NCBI GenBank assembly: GCA_024734495.1
Contig: JALMQS010000099.1
Span: 97,877,481-97,941,480, forward strand
From: Forficula auricularia
Taxonomy: Eukaryota > Arthropoda > Insecta > Dermaptera > Forficulidae
Direction: 5' to 3'
DNA length: 64,000 nucleotides
Within the stretch, counting starts at the first letter, position 1. Each line of letters starts with the position of its first letter. Positions 51,428 to 59,789 of this stretch are shown piece by piece. Both the position numbers and the translations under genes were made by a program. The notes beneath the pieces are model-generated. The model saw only the letters and a list, made by a program, of their open reading frames with translations, searched no databases and was not told where the DNA came from.

Positions 51428-52400
51428 CACTCGGGAGCAGCTAAATCGACTCAACCTCTAAGCGCGCATACAAAGTCGTTTTCTTTTAAATGGCCAATCC
51501 GATATTTATAAAATAAATATATCTTTAAAGCTTATTTATTTAGCTTTATATTGATATCAATTTCAAGCAAATCGGCTAATTACTTTTTAAATTATGTGAT
51601 CTGAATGACAATGAAAGGAAAAAAGGGTGTAAAGGAAAGGAAAGTAGGGATGTTCAAAATTAAAATAAAATTGACATTTTAAACATAACAAAAGAAAATT
51701 TATTTTCTTAATAATTTGTGTTTGCCCCCCTAGCTTTCATAACAGCCCGTTACACTGCGAGTCACTGCATCAGACCTGATGAGGCGCACTTTATAAAATT
51801 TATGAGGGAGTGCGCTTCCCATTCCAGTGAGGTGGCGGTTTCGGAGGAGACGTCGTGACGATAAAACGGTCATCCCTCTCAGACGTGCAACGGCGGCGGC
51901 GGGTATTCGGTCTCCGAGTGAAGGCACCAGTCTCCTGAAACCTTCTGTAGACTCCTTGAGACAGTAGACTGACTTAAGTTCAATTGACGAGCAACTTCTC
52001 TTTGGCTAAGGCTCTGTTCCAACAGAGCAACAACTTGAGCGGCAACTTCTGACTTAGCGTATCCATGATTTTCTAAAAACAATTGTGTCAATTTGCGTAG
52101 ATGTGTTCAGGTCAATTGCTGAAAATCGATTAATAAGAATAATTGGTTACATTGGTTTTTATAAGGAAATTGTAACTAACAAGTAGCGGCAGCTAGGAAC
52201 AGCAATTTTTCCAGTTCAGCCATTCGGATCACATAATTTAAAAAGTAATGAGCCGATTTGCTTGAAATTGATATCAATATAAAGATAAATAAATAAGCTT
52301 TAAAGATATATTTATTTTATAAATATCGGCTTGGCCATTTAAAAGAAAAACAACTTTGTATGCGCGCTTAGAGGTTGAGTCGATTTAGCTGCTCCGAGTG
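51428..52400 (-). mobile_element. Tc1-like transposon, internally deleted
   Basis: The inverted ends CACTCGGGAGCAGCTAAATC and CACTCGGAGCAGCTAAATCG (right end read inverted), with TA at 51426-51427 and 52401-52402. The inverted repeats run about 180 bp. It encodes part of a transposase on the minus strand. Confidence 0.9.
51720..52091 (-). pseudogene. Tc1-like transposase N-terminus
   Basis: From the start at 52091: KSEVAAQVVALLEQSLSQRE, VARQLNLSQSTVSRSLQK. This is the first helix-turn-helix (paired-like) of Tc1-type transposases. A frameshift near 51930 moves the rest into another frame (RDDRFIVTT, RNRHLTG). The frame then breaks and the catalytic domain is absent, so it is not functional. 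Confidence 0.85.
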
Positions 52401-52409
52401 TAGCTAGGG

Positions 52410-52620
52410 GAGGAGAAAATAGTTAAATTTGCCCCCCAACTGGAAAGAATATTTACCATTAGGTTAAATTAGAGTGAGGATCACATATTTATATATTAAT
52501 TTATTCATTGAAATCTATTATAATATATATATTACACTATAATACATTGGTAAACCAAACATAATCTCAGTATCAATTACAAATATTCATTAATAATAAT
52601 TTCAATATAAGTTAATAGGG
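52410..52620. other. AT-rich stretch
   Basis: Nothing recognised between the Tc1-like element and the FB3 palindrome. Confidence 0.5.
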
Positions 52621-52621
52621 A

Positions 52622-53975
52622 GGTTTCAGCTTACATTAATTTCTCGAAAAGATTTTTTTTAGGATTCTTTGGTATGATGTAGGTATGCGAAATCTAGGTT
52701 TGCAACCTCCAAAGTGTGGGGGACAACTTTTGGTGGCCGAAAAACCTCGAAATTTTCGGAATTTTTCCAGTTTTTTGCTTATAACTCGAAAACGGACAAA
52801 ATTATGTAAATAACTGTCTAATAGTAAAGTTAAAGAGGACAGAATTTTCAGTCGATTGAAAAAAAAAGAAATCTAAAATTAGTTCAGTAGTTTGATTTTA
52901 ATGGGGATCCAAAAAACAGCTCCGGGATCACTTTTGAATATCCCAAAAACTCGCACTTTTTTAAATTTTTCCCATTTTGACCATGAATGAGTATGTTTCG
53001 ACAAAGACCAATCTATCATCTTTATCAATCATTAAAGTAGATTAAATTTGCTACAAATTAAACAAAGTTTTATCTTAATTGGATAATGGTAACTTGTGCC
53101 GCAATGAGGTTGAAATTTTAAAAAACTGCAATTTTTTGCAAAAAATCGCAGTTTTTCCTCCATAAAATGAAAACAACTCATCCTAGAAACTTTCTTTTTA
53201 TCTCATTCTCTAGCAAATTTTGTTGTCTTAAAGATTTATCTGGACCACTTTAAAACTCTTTGATTTATAGATATCCTACATTTTCCGGAGATTATAAGAT
53301 CAGAATCCTCAAAAAACGTCATGGAAAATGCTGGATATCTATAAATCCAAGACTTTTATCAAAAAAGTGGTCCAAGTAAACTTACAACTAAACAAAATTT
53401 CCTACTGAATGACATAGGAATCAAGTTTTGAGGATCAGTGGTTTTCATTTTAGAAAGGAAAACTACGATTTTTCCAAAAATTGCAGTTTTTCAAAATTTC
53501 AATCTCATTGCGTCACGGGTTACTATTATCCAATTAAGATGAAACTTTGTTTTAATTGTAGAAAATTTAATCTAGTTTAAAAATCTATAGTGTGGTCTTT
53601 GTCGAAAACTACTCCTACATGGTCAAAATGGGAAAAAATCGAAAAAAGTGGGAGTTTTTGGGATACATATTCAAAAGTGATCCTGTTTTTTGGATTCTCA
53701 TAAAAAATCGAACTATTGGTCCAATTTTCTAAATTTTATTTAATCAACGCAAAATTTTATCCTCTTTAATTTACTATAAGACGCTTATTTACAAAATATT
53801 GACCGTTTTCGAGTTATAGGCGAAAAACTTGAAAAAGTCCGAAAATTTCGAGGTTTTTCGGCCACTAAAAGTTGTCCCCCACACTTTGGAGGTGTCAAAC
53901 TTAGATTTAGCATACCCACACCATAGCAAACGATCCTAGAAAAATCTTTTTCCGCAATTAGTATAAGCTGAACCA
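52622..53975. mobile_element. Foldback element, family FB3
   Basis: The arms of about 650 bp run from GGTTTCAGCTTA to its inverse TAAGCTGAACC and mirror about 53280 (GTGTGGGGGACAACTTTTGG, GCCGAAAAACCTCGAAATTT, AAGATGAAACTTTGTTT). Single-arm relatives are at 6830-7345 and 56220-56540. No TA or other target duplication can be fixed. Confidence 0.85.
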
Positions 53976-54064
53976 CATTTTGGATCCTCTATTTACTGGG
54001 CTATGTACGTTGTTGTTTCTTTGTAGTAGATAAAACTTTAAAACTTGCAATACATTACTTAGCA

Positions 54065-54232
54065 AAGATAAAAGTAAATAAATATTATATTCAATATTCA
54101 TTTACTATGAGTTAAGATTTCTAGGTCACTTGTTTCACATTAAAATTTAACGTGAAACAAGGGACCTAGAAATCTTAACTCGTAGTAAATGAATATTGAC
54201 TATTATATTTATTATCTTTATTAAAGATGTCT
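54065..54232. repeat. Near-perfect 168-bp palindrome
   Basis: AAATATTATATTCAATATTC, ATTTACTATGAGTTAAGATT and TCTAGGTCACTTGTTTCAC, then their inverses, centred near 54148 with almost no spacer. Confidence 0.88.
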
Positions 54233-54531
54233 CACTTTGCACCAACACCACAATCTCTATTAAACATTACTTAACCTTGTATTGAGTTTTTAGTTTAATT
54301 TCGTATACAGTATGATTTTTCCTATGATATTCCATATAGTCCGAGTTATAGAAAAATCCGATGGTACCCTCCCCCATTACCTTGGATTAGCGAAACTCTA
54401 CTGTACAGATATTCCAGAGGGCGTATCGAAAGCGGGCTTCTCGCCTGGTGATAAATAACTAACTTAAAGTATTCTAAATCTAACAATTTAATCTTATATG
54501 TTTATAGTTTTAAATTTGCAAACTTACTTAC

Positions 54532-54645
54532 CAATTCTTGTATAGTTTTTCTGTACTTGGGAGGTACATTTGCGAAGGGCCGAAGATCCGGAGGAGAATA
54601 TTTTTTCCGTTCACCGATCTGCCCTTCTGAACGTTTGTTCCGATT
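54532..54645 (-). CDS. Host gene, 38-codon internal exon
   Basis: A textbook acceptor (TTTTTACAG, ending at 54646) and donor (GTAAGTAAG from 54531). The exon is 114 bp, phase 0 at both ends: NRNKRSEGQIGERKKYSPPD, LRPFANVPPKYRKTIQEL. Its balanced codons stand out from the AT-rich intron around it. It is basic and Pro-rich, with no named domain. It splices in frame to the exon at 41837. Confidence 0.85.
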
Positions 54646-54726
54646 CTGTAAAAATATTTATTGACTGATGATATCATGAATGTTATCCAAAATTTAATTA
54701 AAAAATAAATATTGTACTAATCTATA

Positions 54727-55245
54727 CTATGGTGCAAAAAATCGAGCCACCAATAAAAACTTTATTAAATAGTAAATAATTTTGAATTTTTTTACAAGTA
54801 AACATACATTTACTGAAAAAAGTACTTATTGCAAGTGTAATTGCCACTTGTCGTTGACTTAGCCCTTGATTAATTATGCATACAATTTGAACTGCTTGAA
54901 CTTCACAAATATCCATTTTGTATATTTTTCCATTTTTCTATCAATGATGCTTAATTCAAAATGATTCATTTTATTGATATTTCAAATGAAATTTGATCTT
55001 TTATTTAAAAATTTATTTAAATGTAAAGCGATATTGAGAAAGTAGGATAATAATTTGTAATTGTATCTTTTAATTTAATTTTACTTGTTTTTACTATGAA
55101 ATTCAAAAATTATCACCCATATTTATTGAATATGTTAGTTTAAGAGTTAATAGAACAAATTATATTGTTATTTGTAGCAATTATAAAAATAATTTCTTAT
55201 TTAATTAAATTTTTATTGGTGGATTGATTTTTTTGCACCGTACTG
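54727..55245 (-). mobile_element. Tc1-like element, deleted; source type of FB1
   Basis: The ends CTATGGTGCAAAAAATCGAG and CAGTACGGTGCAAAAAAATC (right end read inverted) are flanked by TA (54725-54726 and 55246-55247). The right half matches FB1 arms closely. The minus strand starts MDICEVQAVQIVCIINQGLS, then QRQVAITLAIS at 54916-54824, the helix-turn-helix of a Tc1-like transposase, cut off after about 31 residues. Confidence 0.88.
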
Positions 55246-55259
55246 TATTAAAGTAATAC

Positions 55260-56125
55260 AGAATTATACTCTAAAATTAAATCACGAAACTCTCTTGATT
55301 GGAAATTCGCTTAAATACAAATTAATTCTATCAAAATTTTTTGCAAATTATTTATTTATACGTACATAATATGTATGTATGTATGTGTGATTATAGTATT
55401 TTATTTAATTTTGCTTTTTTTTCAAAATAATCCCTTTGAAAAAAGCAAAATAATTTTTCTTCCGTTCATTACAGTAATATATCTATATAGTATTATATAT
55501 TGCAAATCATTGCTAATTTATTCAATTCAGATTAAAGCAAGTGACATATTCTGTCGAAATAATAAATATTTTGAATGATAGATGAAATTGAAACACGCGC
55601 ATTGATCCTGATGGTTTTAGTGATTATCAAACACCCCTGCCCTCCGCAAACCAGCAGATTATCGAAAATGATCTCGCTCAAATAATCCAACGAGACCAGT
55701 TAATTTTTTCAGAGCAAACAAACAAAACAATGAGAAAAAATAAATTTATGTTATTTTTAAATGAATAAATAAATAAATATAATAAAAAATTAAAGTTCAT
55801 ACGAGTCACTACCAAAAAGAGGCAGAGAATTTAAAGAGAGGGTAAGAAAAGAATTTTGAAAATAGATGCAATATATAAGTATAGTAAGTCTTGTATACAT
55901 ATATTATTACACAGTTCTAAATTTATGTCCAAAAATCTCTAAATATGTCAATATTAATCGATATATTAAATGAAAGCTTAATTAATAATATTGAATATGT
56001 ATTTTTGTTTTAAAAATTATTTAAAAAAATAAATAAACGTTTATTTGAAACGATAATCACTGACGTGACGTCAGTGGTCTGCTTGGGCTCTTTTCCCCCA
56101 TTTGAAAATGTTAACAAATAAATTT
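55260..56125. other. AT-rich stretch; short ATGT microsatellite
   Basis: ATGTATGTATGTATG at 55371-55385. A 67-codon frame at 55375-55578 is AT-driven. Nothing else is recognised. Confidence 0.5.
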
Positions 56126-56129
56126 CTAT

Positions 56130-56540
56130 TTTACTTTACCATTCAGGGTATACGGAATAGTCAAGTATTGTAATAGTGCATGGAATTTTTTTATTCGTTT
56201 TTTAGAAATATCTCAAAAACGCCTGAACCAATTTTGTTTAAAAAAATTGGGAAAAATCATGGCGTTTTTCTCTATAAAAAGCCCTAATTATTGAACATGG
56301 AAAAATTATATTTTACGAGATATTTGCCCATTTTGACCATGAAGGAGCACAAAGAACACTAAACATTTATAAACTAGATTAAATTTGCTACAATTCAAAC
56401 AAAATTTTTTGGAAAAAATCGCAATTTATCCTTAATAAAGTGAAAACCACTCATCCTATAAAATTAATTCCTGTCTCTTTCTCTAGGAAATTTTATTGAC
56501 TTGAACGTTTAGTTGAACCACTTTTTTGATAAAAGTCTTA
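56130..56540. repeat. MITE-like block and FB3 single-arm fragment
   Basis: 56130-56240 is the inverse of 32480-32590 (TTCAGGGTATACGGAATAGT, TCAAGTATTGTAATAGTGCA). 56270-56540 matches the FB3 arm. Confidence 0.65.
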
Positions 56541-56559
56541 GATTTATAGATAAAAACAC

Positions 56560-56650
56560 AATTTGACTGGACTATTTGTATTATTTGTTCGTGTTCAATA
56601 AATAATTATAATTAATTATGTGTGATTTCACTAAAAATTCAAATTTTAAT
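56560..56650 (+). repeat. ~85-bp block repeated at 63265-63355
   Basis: TATTATTTGTTCGTGTTCAA, TAAATAATTATAATTAATTA, TGTGTGATTT and AAAAATTCAAATTTTAATCA recur at 63277-63350, where they follow a hammerhead-like hairpin. This is probably the 3' side of the same PLE-type end. Confidence 0.75.
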
Positions 56651-56704
56651 CAAATTAATCACAAAAATAAAAGCTTCAACCGCTTCATTACTTGATTATT
56701 CATT

Positions 56705-56942
56705 TTTAACCGACTTCAAAAAAGGAGGAGGTTCTCTATTCGACTGAATTCTTTTTTTTGTGCCTATGTTACCTCATATCTCCACCAAATGTGAACCCGA
56801 TTTTGAAAATTTTATTTGCATTGGGTGTTCAGTCTAACTTCCGACTGGTCCTATGTTTTTCATAGGTATTAGACCTTTTTTGTTAGGTTTGTTTAGGCCT
56901 AACTTCTTTGTTTATGAACCGATTTCGATGATTCTTTTTTTT
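56705..56942 (+). repeat. Dispersed 'CCGACTTC' repeat, host of the PLE insertion
   Basis: AACCGACTTCAAAAAAGGAG, GAGGTTCTCTATTCGACTG, ACCGATTTCGATGATTCTTT. The PLE interrupts it; sequence on the far side of the PLE (59292 onward) continues with the CATATTAATTTGGTCAAGTT family block. Confidence 0.85.
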
Positions 56943-56996
56943 GAAGGAGACAATAAAAAAGTGTGTCTTCTGCTGGAATTATAAATTTTATTTATT

Positions 56997-57048
56997 TATA
57001 ACGAGACTATAGTTTCGAGGGCTTTGCCCTCTTCATCAGTCTATTACA
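56997..57048 (-). ncRNA. Hammerhead ribozyme, best copy (PLE subfamily 1)
   Basis: Minus strand: stem I TGTAA, TA, GA; CTGATGA; A; stem II GAGGGC / AAA / GCCCTC; GAAAC; TATA; GTC; TC, G, TTATA. Stem I has GA/TC, a small internal loop (TA against G), and TGTAA/TTATA. Internal loops in stem I are typical of fast natural hammerheads, where they touch the stem II loop. All core bases match; the one oddity is the extra A between CTGATGA and stem II. Confidence 0.85.
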
Positions 57049-57190
57049 ATGTATTCACAGGAATTAATTTATGAATGAAAGGTTAAAATCTTTCATGTGG
57101 TTAGGTTAAGAAAATATACAGTGTGGGCAAGTTAGGAATTGAAATTTATACTTGTTTTATTATTTAGGCTGTAGGTGGCGTTCGTGAAGT

Positions 57191-57641
57191 TTATATTTTA
57201 GCGGCTATTTTTAAAATAAAGCTTTTGGGAATTTCTATTTTCCGATATAAGAATGTTTTTGGTGAATTATTGTATGATTTTAAAATTTCTAACGATTCGA
57301 AAATCCTAATTTTTAAGGGATCTAATTCTGATCTAATTAATTTAATATTTGATTCATCTGGAAAACAATGTTTCTCGGAGATTAAATGGTCTGCAAATGC
57401 ACTATGCCCCGAACCCACTTTTAAAAACCCTTTTGTGTTCCGAAATGCGTGTGTTTAAATTTCGTTCTGTTTTTCCTATATAGGTCGAATCACATTCTCC
57501 ACATGTTATGGAATAGACACCCTTTTTGTCTATTTGTTGAATTTTGTCTTTCTTATTATTGCTAATATCAGATCCCAATGTTCTAGAGGATTTGAAAATA
57601 GTTTGATAACCTAAAGTTTTGAATTTTAATTTTAAATTCAA
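57191..57641 (-). pseudogene. PLE GIY-YIG endonuclease domain
   Basis: The first piece (57641-57402) reads SSRTLGSDISNNKKDKIQQI, then GVYSITCGECDSTYIGKTER and NLNTRISEHKRVFKSGFG. The GVYSI and TYIGKTER motifs with the CxxC zinc-like pair are the GIY-YIG domain of PLEs. A frameshift near 57410 leads into HSAFADHLISEKHCF, SELDPLKIRIFESLEI and a stop at 57191. The domain length is normal, so it was lost recently. In PLEs this endonuclease makes the nick that primes reverse transcription. Confidence 0.92.
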
Positions 57642-58045
57642 ATTTAGGGAACGAAGAAAAGATTATTTTTATTACAGACAAAAGGATCAGCTGGGGCTCG
57701 AACCCGGGATCTTTGCATGTGTACTGCAATGCTTTGTCATAAGAGGTTTACCTCCTACATCCACTAAGCTACTGATCTGACTTTGGGTTCGGGGATCAGT
57801 AGCTTAGTGGATATAGGAGGAAAACCTCTTATGACAAAGCATTGCAGTACATATGCAAAGATCCCGGGTTCAAGCCTGTAGTAAAAATAATCTTTTCTTC
57901 GTTCCCTAAATTTGAATTTGTTATTAATTGTCTTTACACGGCCTCGTTGTGGTCGCGCCCCGGGAGAAGAGAAAATTATTTTCGATCTTTGGGGTCTGCG
58001 ATCGATTGGGAGGCGCTGGAATAATTAATTGTTTATTTAATTTTA
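57642..58045. mobile_element. Inverted pair of tRNA-like (SINE) units inside the PLE
   Basis: The minus unit 57690-57782 and plus unit 57797-57888 are inverse copies. Each has GGATCAGTAGCTTAGTGGAT (A-box region), TTGCA and TGCAA as a long variable arm, and CCCGGGTTCGAGCC or a near copy (B box). Flanking AAGAAAAGATTATTTTTA is also mirrored. A GC-rich piece (57940-58020) is included. Read as tRNA they are of the long-variable-arm type, but the anticodon arm is poor. Confidence 0.7.
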
Positions 58046-58600
58046 AAGTTTCGAAATTTTTCCATAGTATGGGATTATTAATTTTGGTGTTGATTCTGGC
58101 TCGGACATTTGGGAATAAATCAGATTCAGAGTTGACTTTTCAATTTTCTTTTTTAATAGTTTGTCAATAAGGGTTTCCTCGTAACCGATTTTAGCTGCTA
58201 TTTGTTTAATTATTTCTAATTCTTTATTGAAATTTGTTTTATCTAAAGGGATGTTGGTTAATCTATGAATCATTGAGTGGAATCCTGCTAATTTGTGTGT
58301 GATAGGTCTGCAGGAATTATTATTTATAGCTGTGTCTGTGGTCGTGGGTTTCCTAAATATTCCAAAAGTATGTTTTTTATTTGAAATTTTGATTTCTATA
58401 TCTAAATAATTTAGTGTTTTATCTTTTTCTATTTCGCTGGTAAATTTAATTTTGTCATGGATAGAATTTATATTGTTGATAAATTCACCCAGAACGCGCT
58501 TTGTACCTGTCCATAGTAAAATAATATCATCTACATACCGGTAGTAATAGTGAATGTATTTGAAATATTTGTATTCTACTTTTATGTATTTTATACTAGT
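58046..58600 (-). pseudogene. PLE reverse transcriptase, palm C-terminal part and linker
   Basis: It reads VEYKYFKYIHYYYRYVDDII, then LLWTGTKRVLGEFINNINSI, KTLNYLDIEIKISNKKHTFG, FRKPTTTDTAINNNSC, HKLAGFHSMIHRLTNIPL and FNKELEIIKQIAAKIGYEET. YVDD (58526-58537) is the catalytic RT motif, and NYLDI with KPT.T is the following PLE thumb region. The frame is open from the YVDD to 58046, which is notable for a dead element. Confidence 0.93.
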
Positions 58601-58789
58601 TGGAGTTTATATTATTCGTTGGCAACCAGTTGCCCAGTTGACGATAAACAAACATTAGTTAAATAAACATTCGCTAAACAAGGGCCTTCGATGTAACTTA
58701 TTTAATTTAATTGTGTAATAAATAGTATATATATAAATTGCTCCAAGCGTTCTTAATTCATCAATCTCCGCTTCCCCGGCTCCTCCAGT

Positions 58790-58935
58790 TCAATGCATCA
58801 TACATTACATCTACGTTAAGAAATTTTGTTTCGAAATTGTCTAAAAATATTTCGGCTAGTAGGGGTGATAGAGGGCTTCCTATTGCTAATCCATTCTCCA
58901 ATCCAAAGAACACCATACAATAATTCACCAAAAAA
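58790..58935 (-). pseudogene. PLE reverse transcriptase, motif before YVDD
   Basis: FFGLENGLAIGSPLSPLLAE, then IFLDNFETKFLNVDVMYDAL. GLAIGSPLSPLLAEIFLD is the strongly conserved PLE RT motif B. About 190 bases of unrelated sequence separate it from the YVDD part. The N-terminal RT half is missing. Confidence 0.9.
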
Positions 58936-59141
58936 ATTCTTAAATCGGAAAATAGAAATTCCCGAAAGCTTTATTTTAAAAATAGCCGCTAAAATATAAA
59001 CTTCACGAACGCCACCTACAGCCTAAATAATAAAACAAGTATAAATTTCAATTCCTAACTTGCCCACACTGTATATTTTCTTAACCTAACCACATGAAAG
59101 ATTTTAACCTTTCATTCATAAATTAATTCCTGTGAATACAT

Positions 59142-59193
59142 TGTAAGAGACTGATGAAGAGGGCAAAGCCCTCGAAACTATAATCTCGTTATA
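59142..59193 (+). ncRNA. Hammerhead ribozyme, mirror copy (cleavage triplet changed)
   Basis: Inverted partner of 56997-57048: TGTAA, GA, GA; CTGATGA; A; GAGGGC / AAA / GCCCTC; GAAAC; TATA; ATC; TC, G, TTATA. The triplet is ATC instead of GTC, which also breaks the closing pair of stem III. Probably slow or inactive. Confidence 0.7.
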
Positions 59194-59411
59194 AATAAAT
59201 AAAATTTATAATTCCAGCAGAAGACACACTCTTTTATTGTCTCCTTCAATATATAAAAATTCTGCTACTCTCGGCAAAAACTTTCAATTTAATTCTTTTT
59301 TTTTATTCGAAAGGGGGTATCTTAGGGATGGTGTCATATTAATTTGGTCAAGTTCTGATGATATGATCACTATTAATAACATCACTAAAAAGAGAAAAAT
59401 AAAAATAATTT

Positions 59412-59782
59412 TTAAGAAAAAATAAAACCGACTTCAAAAAATTAAATGCTACAAATAAAATATATTAAAAGGTATAAAATAATTATTATCTTATTTAGTT
59501 ACAACTAAACGACGAAATATTAACATGAAATTACTTTTTGAAGTCGGTACCAAACAAACTATACCTATAAGCGAGCGTACCCACCAAACGTACTAAGTAA
59601 AATCCGTCGAGTGCGATTCATAAAATGTATATGTTTGGCACCGACTTTCAAAAGTAATTTCATGATAATATTTCGTCGTTTAGTTGTAACTAAATAAGAT
59701 AATAATTATTTTATACCTTTTAGTGGATTTTATTTGTTGCATTTAATTTTTTGAAGTCGGTTTTATTTTTTTCTTAAAAACG
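59412..59782. repeat. 370-bp palindrome, second copy
   Basis: It matches 20555-20928 at almost every base, including the centre (AAGCGAGCGTACC). It has the same flanking block GATCATATCATCAGAACTTG, inverted. Confidence 0.9.
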
Positions 59783-59789
59783 ATTTTTT

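Larger units (their letters stand above)
56943..59291 (-). mobile_element. Penelope-like element, subfamily 1, with RT and GIY-YIG remnants
   Basis: A 12-bp direct repeat ATTCTTTTTTTT lies at 56931-56942 and 59292-59303. The two ends are inverted copies (56943-57240 and 58925-59240), each with a hammerhead motif. The right end has an extra tail C/TGCTACTCTCGGCAAAA. Coding remnants run on the minus strand between them. Two later insertions interrupt the coding part (about 58603-58790, and 57642-58045 with tRNA-like sequence). Inverted terminal repeats, long target duplications, hammerheads and an RT plus GIY-YIG pair together are diagnostic of Penelope-like retroelements. Confidence 0.93.
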
